DNA from: JAVBLY01 sp031553035
GTDB lineage: Bacteria; Bacillota; Clostridia; Peptostreptococcales; Anaerovoracaceae
Reading direction: 5' to 3'
Length of the DNA: 64,000 nucleotides
Assembly: GCA_031553035.1 (NCBI GenBank)
Contig: JAVBLY010000009.1
Coordinates: forward strand, 1-64,000
A program made the position numbers and the translations under genes. Below the pieces are notes generated by a model that saw nothing but the letters and a program-made list of their open reading frames with translations, had not been told where the DNA came from and ran no database searches. Positions 34,425-44,400 of this stretch are shown here, piece after piece; position 1 is the first letter of the stretch; each line of letters opens with the position of its first letter.

Positions 34425-35684
34425 ATGAATGAGAGACTAGAAATATTTGAAAAGAATGAATCGGGAGTTAGAACTTATTGTAGAAAGTTTCCAGAATGCT
34501 TCGATAAAGGTGAAAACAGCATCATGTATACTAGCAGCGGTAAAAGATATGTAGATTTCTTTGCCGGTGCAGGTGCTTTGAATTTTGGACATAACAACCC
34601 ATATATAAAAGGAAAAATTGTTGATTATCTCAAGGAAGACAACATTATTCAAGGATTGGATTTTTATACGCCTGTAACTGAACACTTCCTGAAAACTATG
34701 CGTGATAAGTATTTTGAGCCCAATAATTATGATTATAGAATAATGTTATGTAATGCATCCGGAGCTAATTCCGTTGAGGCGGCATTAAAACTAGCCAGAA
34801 AAAATAAGAATAGGACAAATATATTTGCATTTACTGGGAGTTATCATGGTCAATCTCTTGGTGCTCTAGCAGCCACAAGTGGTGTTCATGGTCGAGGAGG
34901 AGCAGGTGTTCCATTAAATGATGTTACATTTATACCATATGCAACTGACCTTGAAACTGAAGATGCATCATTAGATTACATTAGATGGGTTTTAACGGAT
35001 GATCATTGTGGAATCGATAAGCCAGCAGCATTCCTGCTTGAGTGTGTACAAGGAGAAGGGGGAATAAAAATCGCAAGTACTAGATGGTTGCAGGAAGTTC
35101 GAAAAATTTGTGATGAACACGACATTTTGATGATATGTGATGAAATCCAATCAGGTGTCGGACGAACAGGGGATTATTTCTCATGGGAAAGAGCTGATAT
35201 TGAGCCAGACATGATAACTGTATCAAAATCAGTCGGAGGATTTGGGATACCGGTGGCATTTTTATTTGTTAAGCCTGAATTAGATATTTTTACACCAGGA
35301 GAACATACGGGAACATTCCGAGGAAACCAATTAGCACTTTTGGGTGCTGCAGCAACAATGGAGTTTTTTGTTGATAATAAAATCGACGAAGATGTAAAAC
35401 GAAAAGGTAAAATAGTTGAACAATTCATGAAAGAAAGAATTTTGCCTATTGATGAAAGACTTGAGGCTCGAGGACTAGGCTTATTTTGGGGAATAGACTT
35501 CTCTAAAATTGATAGCAGGTTGACTGATGCGTTAAGAGAAGAATGCTTTAAAAATCACCTAGTAATTGATTCATGTGGACGTGAAGGCTGCGTTATAAAG
35601 TTACTTTCACCACTTACAATCGAGGATGAAGTTTTATACGAGGGGCTAGATATACTCGAAAAATCAACAAAAGCGATTCTGTAA
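34425..35684 (+). CDS. Class III aminotransferase, diaminobutyrate/EctB-like
   Basis: The 419-residue protein is a fold-type I PLP enzyme of the class III (omega) group. Landmarks are DFFAGAGALNFGHNN near residue 45, SYHGQSLGALAATSG, the Asp motif ICDEIQSGVGRTG, and the PLP lysine at about 268 in TVSKSVGGFG. The closest family memory is diaminobutyrate-2-oxoglutarate transaminase (EctB), though ornithine- or other omega-amino-acid transaminases remain possible. It has an AGGAAAG ribosome site and heads the dehydrogenase operon behind P4. Confidence 0.88.
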   Translation: MNERLEIFEKNESGVRTYCRKFPECFDKGENSIMYTSSGKRYVDFFAGAGALNFGHNNPYIKGKIVDYLKEDNIIQGLDFYTPVTEHFLKTMRDKYFEPNNYDYRIMLCNASGANSVEAALKLARKNKNRTNIFAFTGSYHGQSLGALAATSGVHGRGGAGVPLNDVTFIPYATDLETEDASLDYIRWVLTDDHCGIDKPAAFLLECVQGEGGIKIASTRWLQEVRKICDEHDILMICDEIQSGVGRTGDYFSWERADIEPDMITVSKSVGGFGIPVAFLFVKPELDIFTPGEHTGTFRGNQLALLGAAATMEFFVDNKIDEDVKRKGKIVEQFMKERILPIDERLEARGLGLFWGIDFSKIDSRLTDALREECFKNHLVIDSCGREGCVIKLLSPLTIEDEVLYEGLDILEKSTKAIL

Positions 35685-35708
35685 GGATTACTTTTCTAAA
35701 AAAGTTTT

Positions 35709-35757
35709 ATTTTGTAGAGCAAGCTGTTTGTTCGCATCCAGCTTGTCTCTACAAAAT
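35709..35757 (+). terminator. Intercistronic hairpin after the aminotransferase gene
   Basis: ATTTTGTAGAG-CAAGCTG pairs with CAGCTTG-CTCTACAAAAT (18 bp with one bulge) around a 12-base loop. There is no strong T tail, so it may attenuate or protect the upstream transcript rather than end transcription completely. Confidence 0.6.
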
Positions 35758-35850
35758 CTTATCCAAATTTCACAAAACGAATTTAACAAGGCAATGGCTC
35801 TTGATTTTAATAGTATCTTGTCAATAAAAGGTAATAAGGTTTGAAAGGAT

Positions 35851-36165
35851 ATGGAAATGAATTTACGAGTAGAAAACCATATAGTATTAGGGAAAGCACC
35901 ATCAGTAAAGATGGTTGAGATCACAGTAGACGGAAAAAAACTCATGGCAAAAGAAGGTGAAAAGGTACTTGCTACTTTAATAGCAGAAGGCATCATCGTA
36001 AATCGCTACACAGTAAAAAGAAACGAACCTAGAGGATTATTTTGCGGTATTGGTCAATGTACAGACTGTGCGATGGTGGTTGATGGGCGGCCGAATGTAA
36101 GGACGTGTGTGACACCTGTTAAAGAAGGCATGGTCATAGAAACACAACATGGGCTAGGGAGGTAA
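35851..36165 (+). CDS. [2Fe-2S] small subunit of a multi-subunit amine/imino acid dehydrogenase
   Basis: The 104-residue protein has a plant-type [2Fe-2S] motif (GLFCGIGQCTDCAMVVDG, then RTCVTP) like HcnA and the N-terminal domain of the alpha subunit of sarcosine or opine oxidases. It is followed after 3 bp by the FAD/NAD-binding subunit. Together with the next four genes it forms a split version of a complex that is often fused. Confidence 0.88.
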   Translation: MEMNLRVENHIVLGKAPSVKMVEITVDGKKLMAKEGEKVLATLIAEGIIVNRYTVKRNEPRGLFCGIGQCTDCAMVVDGRPNVRTCVTPVKEGMVIETQHGLGR

Positions 36166-36168
36166 ACT

Positions 36169-37293
36169 ATGAAAAAATATGAAGTTGTAGTAATAGGAGG
36201 AGGACCTTCAGGGCTTGCAGCTGCAATTGAAGCAGCAAAAGCAGGTTGTCAGGTATTGGTAATTGATGCAAATGAAAAAGCTGGTGGTCAACTTTTTAAA
36301 CAGATTCATAAGTTCTTTGGATCAAATGCTCATAAAGCTGGTGTACGAGGAATAGACATAGGAGAAGAATTCCTTGCTGAAGCAGAAAAATACGGTGTAG
36401 AAATATGGCTTAATAGTGTAGCCATAGGACTTTTTCCAGAGAAACAGATAGCTGTAGAAATCGGAAACGATATAGACTCAAAAGTTGTAGTGACAATTGA
36501 GGCTGAGAAAATAATAATAGCAAGTGGTGCGTCTGAAAATGCCATCAGATTCAAGGGATGGACATTGCCTGGAGTAATGGGGGCAGGTGCCGCACAAACC
36601 ATGGTAAACACCAATAGGGTATTACCAGGAAAAAAGGTATTAATGATAGGATCCGGTAATGTTGGCTTGATCGTTTCCTATCAATTGATGCAAGGAGGTG
36701 CAGACGTAGTTGGACTAGTTGAAGCTGCACCTTCCATAGGAGGTTATGCTGTTCACGCAGCTAAAATAGCTCGAGCAGGTGTACCAATCAAGACAAGGTA
36801 CACCGTAATAGAAGCACGAGGCAACGATATAGATGGCAGGGTAAAAGAAGCAGACATCTGTCAGGTAGATGAAAACTGGCAGCCTATTTTATCCACCAAA
36901 GAAACCATAGAAGTTGACACCATAGCTATAGCAGTAGGTCTTAAGCCACTAGGAGAACTTGCTATCATGCACGGTTGTGAAATGATATTTAATCCAGTCC
37001 TTGGTGGATGGGTTCCGCTTCATAATCGTAATATGGAGTCCACACACAAGGGAATCTATGTTGTTGGTGATATCACTGGAGTAGAGGAAGCAAATACCGC
37101 CTTAGAAGAAGGTAAACTTGCGGGAACAGCAGCGGCTAATTCACTAGGTAAACTTAGTGATATAGAAGCCGAAAAAGCAAATCAGGATACATGGGACAGG
37201 CTTGATGGACTACGATATGGTCCTCATGGAATAGCCAGAAAGAATGCCAAAGATAATCAAATAGAAGCGTTCCAGTCCTTCATTGGTGCATAA
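36169..37293 (+). CDS. FAD/NAD(P)-binding subunit of the dehydrogenase (HcnB/OoxA-like)
   Basis: The 374-residue protein has an N-terminal GGGPSGLAAAIEAAKAG dinucleotide motif, GGQLFKQ, a second nucleotide-binding motif MIGSGNVGLIVS near residue 164, and a C-terminal GIYVVGDITGVEEANTALEEGKLAG. It corresponds to the central domain of alpha subunits in the sarcosine/opine/hydroxyproline dehydrogenase group. It probably relays electrons between the DadA-like subunit and the Fe-S subunits. AGGGAGG precedes the start. Confidence 0.88.
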   Translation: MKKYEVVVIGGGPSGLAAAIEAAKAGCQVLVIDANEKAGGQLFKQIHKFFGSNAHKAGVRGIDIGEEFLAEAEKYGVEIWLNSVAIGLFPEKQIAVEIGNDIDSKVVVTIEAEKIIIASGASENAIRFKGWTLPGVMGAGAAQTMVNTNRVLPGKKVLMIGSGNVGLIVSYQLMQGGADVVGLVEAAPSIGGYAVHAAKIARAGVPIKTRYTVIEARGNDIDGRVKEADICQVDENWQPILSTKETIEVDTIAIAVGLKPLGELAIMHGCEMIFNPVLGGWVPLHNRNMESTHKGIYVVGDITGVEEANTALEEGKLAGTAAANSLGKLSDIEAEKANQDTWDRLDGLRYGPHGIARKNAKDNQIEAFQSFIGA

Positions 37294-37312
37294 AGACAAA
37301 GGAGGAAATGAA

Positions 37313-37813
37313 ATGTCATTAAAAGAAAACGGATATCTAACGATAGATGAATTAAAGGAGTCAGGGCAATATATCAATGAAGACAGGTTTGCCAAAGGAC
37401 CTATAGCAATAGCCGAATGTACGCAGGAAATACCCTGTAACCCTTGTGAGCCTGCATGCAAATTCGGTGCAATAACAGTAGGTGAACCAATCACAAATCT
37501 TCCAAAAGTCGATGCTGATAAATGCATCGGGTGTGGAATATGTGTTGCACAGTGTCCTGGGCTTGCGATCTTTGTATTGGACAAAACATTCGGTGATGAT
37601 ATAGGTACAGTTAGCTTCCCCTACGAATACAATCCTTTGCCCGAAGTAGGTGAGACTGCTCAAGCTGTGGATAGAATGGGAAACTTCGTAACTAAATGTA
37701 AAGTTGAAAAAGTAGCAGATCTCAAATCATTTGATAGAACTCCAGTAGTTACGATATCTGTTCCAAAAGAGTATGTCGAAGTGGTTCGTGGGATTAAAAG
37801 GAAGGGGTGCTAG
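37313..37813 (+). CDS. Ferredoxin-type [4Fe-4S] subunit of the dehydrogenase
   Basis: I choose the ATG at 37313 behind AAAGGAGG (166 residues). It carries two ferredoxin motifs: CNPCEPACKFGAI near residue 42 and CIGCGICVAQCPG near 71. A ferredoxin subunit of this sort is not part of aerobic sarcosine or opine oxidases. It suggests that electrons leave to ferredoxin or another low-potential carrier rather than to oxygen or quinone, as expected in an anaerobe. Confidence 0.88.
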   Translation: MSLKENGYLTIDELKESGQYINEDRFAKGPIAIAECTQEIPCNPCEPACKFGAITVGEPITNLPKVDADKCIGCGICVAQCPGLAIFVLDKTFGDDIGTVSFPYEYNPLPEVGETAQAVDRMGNFVTKCKVEKVADLKSFDRTPVVTISVPKEYVEVVRGIKRKGC

Positions 37814-37815
37814 TC

Positions 37816-38136
37816 ATGGCAGAATATAGAGATGATGTCATTGTCTGCAGATGTGAAGAAGTAAGCGAAAAAGAAATATATGATGCAATTAAGGAAGGTG
37901 CAACAGATGTTACCGGAGTCAAGAGAAGGACTCGAGCGGGAATGGGACTTTGCCAGGGGCGAACATGCGAAAAACAGATACAAGCAATACTTAAGGCTGA
38001 ACTGGGAGAAACTCCAGATGATATCAGTTCAGGAACGCCACGGCCTCCAGTAAGACCTGTTACATTTGGTGCACTAAGTGCTTTTAGTGTAGGAGTACAA
38101 AATGATCAGACATCAGGAGGTGAAAACAATGAATAG
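37816..38136 (+). CDS. BFD-like [2Fe-2S] subunit of the dehydrogenase
   Basis: The 106-residue protein starts at the ATG at 37816 (AAGGGG upstream). It has the bacterioferredoxin-associated-ferredoxin fold: VCRCEEV near the start and GLCQGRTCEKQI at about residue 45, supplying four Cys. This domain is the C-terminal part of OoxA/sarcosine-oxidase alpha in fused homologues. It overlaps the next gene by 8 bp. Confidence 0.86.
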   Translation: MAEYRDDVIVCRCEEVSEKEIYDAIKEGATDVTGVKRRTRAGMGLCQGRTCEKQIQAILKAELGETPDDISSGTPRPPVRPVTFGALSAFSVGVQNDQTSGGENNE

Positions 38137-39316
38137 TTACGATGTAGTAGTAGTTGGTGCTGGCGCTATTGGCTCTAGCGTAGCATATCACCTAGCAAAA
38201 GAAGGGTTGGATGTAGCTTTATTAGACAGAGGAGATATTGCAAACGGGACATCAAGTCATTGTGATGCTGTTGCATTAATCTGTGATAAGAAGCCTGGTA
38301 TAGATACAAAGATGGGATATGAGAGCATTCAACTATATAAGAAATTTTCAAAAGAATTCGATTATGATTTTGAGTTTCATCAAAGAGGAAGTTTGTATCT
38401 TTGTGAGACCGATCAGGAGTATGAGTTGGCAAAAGAGTATGCGGATCAACAGGCTGCAGATGGTTACGACATGAGAATGGTTGACATGCATGAAATGTCA
38501 GACATGGAACCATATCTAGCTAAAGACTTGGTAGGTGGTATCTGGACAGATCCTGATTCATCAATGAGCCCATATAAACTTTGTTATGCATATGTTCATG
38601 AGGGACAAAAGCATGGACTTACACTTCTAAGTCGCCATAATGTAACAGGTATACAAACTGATGAAAAAGGTTCAGTCGTCGCAGTGGACACGGATCAAGG
38701 CAAGATTAAAACAAGAAAAGTCATAAATTGTTGTGGTGCCTGGGCATCAGCTATTGGAGATATGGTTGGTATAGATATTCCTATCAAGCCAAGAAAGGGC
38801 GTAATCCTCATATCTGAAAAGTCATTTAAAATCATTAATCAAAAAGTTCACGAATATGGATATATGCTGTCGAAATTTGAGGACATCGACTACAAAAGAA
38901 ATGTGAGTGAACTTGTAGAAAAAAACAATGTTGCTTTTGCTATAGAACCTACAGAAGCTGATAACTTTTTACTTGGTGGCAACAGAGAACTAAAAGGTTA
39001 CGATATCAGTGCTGAAATCGATGTTATCAAAGCAATTGCCGAAAGAGGCATAAGATTTTTCCCAATACTTAAGGAAATCAATTGTATAAGAGCCTATGCC
39101 GGGGTTAGACCTTGGGTAAAAGATCACTTGCCTATAGTATCTGGTGTTGATGAAGTTCCGGGGTACTACATAGCAGCAGGACATGAAGGAGATGGCATCA
39201 GTCTATCAGCGATTACAGGTAGAATGATGATGCAAATTATCACAGATCAGGAAACTGATTTCAATATTGATAAGTTAAAGTTTAGTAGATATAAAGAGCA
39301 AGAACAAATAGTTTAA
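38129..39316 (+). CDS. DadA-like FAD-dependent amino/imino acid dehydrogenase subunit
   Basis: I place the start at the ATG at 38129, after AGGAGG, giving 395 residues. It is a DAO-fold flavoprotein with GAGAIGSSVAYHLAKEG at the N-terminus and GVRPWVKDHLPIV ... AAGHEGDGISLS at the C-terminus. Such beta subunits oxidise sarcosine, opines, D-amino acids, or D-hydroxyproline to imines. It is the likely substrate-oxidising subunit of the complex built with the four preceding genes. Confidence 0.9.
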   Translation: MNSYDVVVVGAGAIGSSVAYHLAKEGLDVALLDRGDIANGTSSHCDAVALICDKKPGIDTKMGYESIQLYKKFSKEFDYDFEFHQRGSLYLCETDQEYELAKEYADQQAADGYDMRMVDMHEMSDMEPYLAKDLVGGIWTDPDSSMSPYKLCYAYVHEGQKHGLTLLSRHNVTGIQTDEKGSVVAVDTDQGKIKTRKVINCCGAWASAIGDMVGIDIPIKPRKGVILISEKSFKIINQKVHEYGYMLSKFEDIDYKRNVSELVEKNNVAFAIEPTEADNFLLGGNRELKGYDISAEIDVIKAIAERGIRFFPILKEINCIRAYAGVRPWVKDHLPIVSGVDEVPGYYIAAGHEGDGISLSAITGRMMMQIITDQETDFNIDKLKFSRYKEQEQIV

Positions 39317-39331
39317 TACAGGAGGATTATT

Positions 39332-40228
39332 ATGAACAAGCCAATACCAAAAGGATTATTAGTACCATTAGTAACACCATTTAATGCAGATGAAAGTATT
39401 GATTTTGAAGGATACAAGAAAGTTATCGACCATTGTATCGATGGCGGTATGGATGGAATACTGGTAGGCGGAAGCACCGGTGAGTACCACATGATGACAC
39501 TTGATGAAAGAAAAGAACTCATAAAGAGAGGTTGTGAGTTTGCTGAAAAAAGGGTTCCTGTCATGGCCGGAACAGGAGAATATACCGCAAAGGAAACAAT
39601 TGAACTTACAAACTACGCTGCTGACTGTGGAGCTACATGGGGTCTTGTACTTCCACCATACTATCAACAAACATCGGAAGAAGGAATCTATGAATTCTTC
39701 AAAGAAATAGCTGAAGGATCAAAGATAGGCATCTGTATCTATCACAACCCCGGGGCAACCAACGTAGAGCTTTCTCCTGAGTTTTGCAAAAAACTCGCTC
39801 AAATAAATGGTATTGTTGCTATCAAAGATACAACTGATGAAAGACATACATGTCAGACATATGCTGCAACTAAAGATGTAAGTGATTTTACAATGATGGA
39901 GGCTGAAGAACATCTACTCCTCCCATCTTACTCTATAGGTCTCACATCAGCGTTTTCTATCCTTTTCAATTTATTACCAAAAGAGATGAAAGAAATGTAC
40001 AACTTAGCTGTTGTGAAAAACGATTTCAAATCAGCTATGGAGCTTAACCAGAAAATGGCACCGCTTTATGATCTTATGGAAGCAGAACCATATCCTGGCC
40101 CTGTTAAAGCTGGACTCGATATTTTGGGTCTACCTGGAGGTATCGTTAGAAAGCCTCTGACGCAGACCAGTGAGGAAACAAGGATGAAACTAAGAGAAGG
40201 ACTTAAGAATCTGGGATATAACGTTTAA
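39332..40228 (+). CDS. Dihydrodipicolinate synthase/N-acetylneuraminate lyase family protein
   Basis: The 298-residue TIM-barrel protein has GGSTGEYHMM (residues 46-55), the conserved Tyr 137 in IYHNPG and the Schiff-base Lys 165 in VAIKDTT. Family members are aldolases or dehydratases acting on 2-oxo acids, including DapA, NanA, and the deaminase of D-hydroxyproline degradation (pyrroline-4-hydroxy-2-carboxylate deaminase). Its place directly after the dehydrogenase operon supports a catabolic role on the oxidised product rather than lysine synthesis. AGGAGG lies ahead of the ATG. Confidence 0.9.
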   Translation: MNKPIPKGLLVPLVTPFNADESIDFEGYKKVIDHCIDGGMDGILVGGSTGEYHMMTLDERKELIKRGCEFAEKRVPVMAGTGEYTAKETIELTNYAADCGATWGLVLPPYYQQTSEEGIYEFFKEIAEGSKIGICIYHNPGATNVELSPEFCKKLAQINGIVAIKDTTDERHTCQTYAATKDVSDFTMMEAEEHLLLPSYSIGLTSAFSILFNLLPKEMKEMYNLAVVKNDFKSAMELNQKMAPLYDLMEAEPYPGPVKAGLDILGLPGGIVRKPLTQTSEETRMKLREGLKNLGYNV

Positions 40229-40248
40229 TATATTTAGTATGTTGGTCT

Positions 40249-40335
40249 ATCAGTATAAACTGATATGACGTACAAAATAGCTCAACACTATCATTCACTT
40301 GTATGCGATGCATGCACTAGGCTGTATGCATCGCA
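40249..40335 (+). terminator. Hairpins between the lyase and racemase genes
   Basis: TATCAGT/ACTGATA (40249-40266) is followed by TGCGATGCAT/ATGCATCGCA (40304-40335). The second stem is 10 bp with a 12-base loop and no strong T tail, so partial attenuation is more likely than full termination. Confidence 0.5.
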
Positions 40336-40357
40336 AACTTAAAAGAGGAGAATTATT

Positions 40358-41143
40358 ATGAAGCTTGATGGTAGACAATATGGATATTTACATTCGGGTA
40401 ATGACGAACGTTATATAAAAAATATTCCAAATCAGCAAATCGCTGGATATTCAGTGGGGATCGTATATATTGAACAGGTAAATTATCCAATGATGCCTGG
40501 TAATGTTGTTAATGGGTGGACATATGACTTTCCAGTGAGAATGAAAGCTGTTCCAAACTTGACTAATACAAGATTGTTTGACGCCGATCCGACCATAGCA
40601 GATGATGTTATCTCAGCCGCAAAGCACATGGTAGAAAATGAAGGGGTCAGGGCTATATGCTCTGCTTGTGGTTTCTTTGGAAATTATCATAAGAAAGTTG
40701 CGGATGCATTAGATGTTCCGGTTGCAATGTCATCATTAGTACAAGTTCCATTAATTCAATCGATTATTGGATCATCAAAAAAAATAGGAATATTAACTGC
40801 AAATGCAGAAGCAATGACAAATGACTTATTTTATAACTGTGGAATTGAGAAAACGGATAATCTCGTTGTACAAGATACACTTGGTACAGAAGAATTCTCT
40901 GCCGTGGTTAATATGACTGGCGAATTTGACAATGGAAAAGCTAAGGAAGAGATCTTGGAATGTTCAAGACAATTACTTGCTAGGGATGAGGAAATTGGAG
41001 CAATACTATTAGAATGTAGTGATATGCCTCCTTATGCGTCAGCTATTCAAGAAGAGACGCAATTGCCAGTTTATGATTTTATATCATTGATTAAATGGTT
41101 ACATAACAGCGTCATGCAGAAACCATATAGTGGGTGGGTATAA
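40358..41143 (+). CDS. Aspartate/glutamate racemase-family protein, copy 1
   Basis: The 261-residue protein belongs to the Asp/Glu/hydantoin racemase-maleate isomerase fold. The two catalytic-type cysteines are about residue 104 (SACGFF) and about 220 (ECSDMPPY). The motif MPGNVVNGWTYDFPVR and the following MKAV are shared with the paralogue at 46588-47379. A PLP-independent racemase would supply the D-form substrate for the DadA-like dehydrogenase; this is inference. GAGGAG precedes the ATG. Confidence 0.85.
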   Translation: MKLDGRQYGYLHSGNDERYIKNIPNQQIAGYSVGIVYIEQVNYPMMPGNVVNGWTYDFPVRMKAVPNLTNTRLFDADPTIADDVISAAKHMVENEGVRAICSACGFFGNYHKKVADALDVPVAMSSLVQVPLIQSIIGSSKKIGILTANAEAMTNDLFYNCGIEKTDNLVVQDTLGTEEFSAVVNMTGEFDNGKAKEEILECSRQLLARDEEIGAILLECSDMPPYASAIQEETQLPVYDFISLIKWLHNSVMQKPYSGWV

Positions 41144-41451
41144 AACTGTTTTACTTTATTGATGACATTATGAATACAGTCACTTCATATTTAATTGGCT
41201 CTAAAATAATTATTCATTTATAAAAAAGACCAATCTTTGACAATATCTGTTAGCATATGGACACAAAGATAACTAAAATAACGTCTTTTGCAGTTCTGTA
41301 AAACCAAAATAAGGGGTTTGACTATATAGTAATGTCTTATCGATAGGGTCTCAGAAAGGTATATATTCTTACATGAATAAATGTTCGATTCGTTGATATT
41401 TCAAAAGAGATAGATTTTGTTTTAATACATAATCTTTTAGGAGGACGCTAT
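41144..41451. other. Upstream region of the PFOR gene
   Basis: No gene, sigma-54 element or convincing sigma-70 promoter is visible in these 308 bases. An ATCTTTG/CAAAGAT pair near 41233-41270 is the only short inverted repeat noticed. Confidence 0.4.
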
Positions 41452-44400
41452 ATGAAAAAAAGTATAATGAAAACAATGGATGGAAATACTGCCGCATCAT
41501 ATGTATCGTACGCATTTACTGATGTTGCTGCTATCTATCCAATAACTCCATCATCAACAATGGCAGAAATTGTGGATGAATGGGCGGCTTACGGAAAAGA
41601 AAATATTTTTGGTCAAACTGTAAAAGTGGCTGAATTGCAATCTGAAGGTGGAGCTGCCGGAGCGGTTCATGGTTCATTGGCTGCAGGCGCGTTAACAACA
41701 ACTTACACTGCATCACAAGGATTGTTGTTAATGATTCCAAACATGTATAAAATTGCAGGGGAGTTGCTTCCTGGAGTATTTCATGTAAGTGCAAGAACCC
41801 TAGCTGCACATGCACTATGTATCTTTGGAGACCATTCAGATGTAATGTCAGCAAGACAGACGGGATTCGCATTACTTTCATCAAATTCTGTTCAGGAAGT
41901 CATGGATCTTGGTGCGGTTGCTCATCTGGCATCTATCAAATCAAGAATACCTTTTCTTCATTTTTTTGATGGTTTTAGAACATCACATGAGATACAAAAG
42001 ATTTCGGCTTGGGATTATGACGATTTGAAAGAAATGGTTGATATGGATGCCATACAGGAATTCAGAGATAGAGCCTTGAATCCTGAACACCCTGTTGTGA
42101 GAGGTACAGCTCAAAACCCAGATATTTTCTTCCAAGCAAGAGAGGCCGCTAATCCATATTATGACAGATTACCTGAAATCGTACTTGACTATCTGAATCA
42201 AGTTAGCAAAAAAACAGGGAGAAGTTATAAACCCTTTGATTACGTTGGTGATCCAAATGCAGAGCATGTTATAGTAGCAATGGGTTCGGTTTGTGAGACA
42301 ATTGAAGAAACTTTAAGTTATATGGGGCATAAAAAAGTAGGTCTTATTAAGGTAAGGCTTTACAGACCTTTTGTAGAGGAATATTTTTTGGATGTACTTC
42401 CCACAACTTGTAATAAGCTTACTGTTCTTGATCGAACAAAAGAACCGGGTGCTATCGGAGATCCATTGTATATGGATATAAAAGCAATGCTGTATGATAA
42501 GGAAAATGCACCTCAAATATTTGCAGGAAGGTACGGTCTGGGTTCAAAGGATACAACTCCAGGCATGATATTATCTATATATAAAAATATGCATGAAGCT
42601 AGTACCAAGGATCATTTCACGATTGGTATTGAAGACGATGTTACCAATACATCAATCGGCTATGATACATATTTTTCTTGCGAACCGGAAGGTACTATAA
42701 AATGTAAGTTCTGGGGATTGGGCTCAGACGGTACAGTTGGAGCTAACAAGACTGCAATAAAGATTATCGGTGATAAGACAGACATGTACGCACAAGGCTA
42801 TTTTTCCTATGACTCAAAGAAGTCAGGTGGAGTAACCATTTCCCACTTAAGATTCGGTAAATCTCCAATACAGTCAACCTATCTTATCAATAGTGCTGAT
42901 TACGTTGCATGTCATAATCAAGCCTACTTAAATCAGTATGATATGTTGAAAGACCTGAAAGAAGGCGGAATCTTCCTTCTTAATACTGTATGGACTAAAG
43001 ATGAACTTGACAAGCATTTACCAGGAAATGTAAAAAGGGCTTTGGCAGAGAAAAAAGCAAAATTCTACATAATCGACGGTGTGAAAATTGCAAACGATAT
43101 AGGACTAGGGAATAGAATTAATATGGTGATGCAAAGTGCATTCTTTGAACTCACAAAAGTTATTCCCATTGAAGATGCTGTAAAATATCTTAAAGAAGGC
43201 ATAGACAGTGCTTATGGAAAAAAAGGACAGAAAGTCTTAGAAATGAACTATGCGGCAGTAGATAGAGGGATCAAGAACATAGAACAATTTGAAATTCCTG
43301 AAGATTGGATAAATGCTAAAGACGATGGAAAAAACGGAAATGTTCCTCAGTTTATAGAAGAAGTCCTTGAACCTATAAATAAACAAGAAGGCGATAATAT
43401 TCCTGTAAGCAAGTTTACAAACATTGAGGATGGAACATTTCCTTCAGGAACATCTGCATATGAAAAAAGAGGAGTCGCTGTTTCTGTACCTACATGGAAA
43501 GCTGATAACTGTATTCAATGTAATCAATGTTCTTTCGTATGTCCTCATGCGACAATAAGACCTGTTTTACTTAATGCAGATGAAAAGGTGAATGCTCCTT
43601 CTAACTTTAATACTATTAAGGCTATGGGCAAAGGTTTAGAAAATTTAGAGTATAGAATGCAAGTAAGCCCCTTAGATTGTCTTGGTTGTGGAAATTGTGC
43701 CGACATATGTCCATCAAAAGAAAAGTCATTAGAGATGGTACCTATTGAGGGCGAACTTAAAGAAGCCGAAAACTGGGATTTTTCAACAACAATCAGTATA
43801 AAAGACGAATTAATGAACAAAGAAACTGTTAAAGGTAGCCAGTTCGCACTTCCATATCTTGAATTTTCTGGCGCTTGTGCCGGATGTGGTGAAACTCCAT
43901 ATATTAAAGTTATTACTCAGTTATTCGGTGACAGAATGATGATTGCAAATGCAACTGGGTGTTCTTCAATATGGGGCGCATCGGCTCCGTCAATGCCATA
44001 CTCTAAAGATGAAAAGGGCAGGGGGCCTTCATGGGCAAATTCATTGTTCGAAGACAACGCCGAATACGGTTTTGGGATGGTTCTTGCTGACAAACAGATG
44101 AAAGAAAAAATTACAGATTCCTTGAAGCAACTGAGATCAAGTAATGTATCTCAGTCACTAAAAGACACTGCAGGTGCTTGGTTGGATCAATGGAATGATA
44201 GTGATTATACAAGAAAAGTCTCAGATGGTTTGATTTCAGCGTTAGAGACGGAAAATGCTGTCGGTGAAATAAGGACTCTTGTGAATGAAATTTTACTCAG
44301 AAAGGATTATATTGTCAAGAAATCGATTTGGGCTCTTGGCGGTGACGGCTGGGCGTATGATATTGGATTTGGTGGCTTGGATCATGTTCTTGCTTCGGGA

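Noticed and set aside
35851..39316. Glycine-dependent hydrogen cyanide synthase (hcnABC)
   Set aside because: The small [2Fe-2S], FAD and DadA-like subunits resemble HcnABC, but extra ferredoxin and BFD subunits and the surrounding catabolic genes make amino/imino acid dehydrogenase more likely.
39332..40228. Housekeeping DapA of lysine biosynthesis
   Set aside because: The family fits, but the position inside the dehydrogenase operon and the absence of other lysine genes argue for a catabolic lyase or deaminase.
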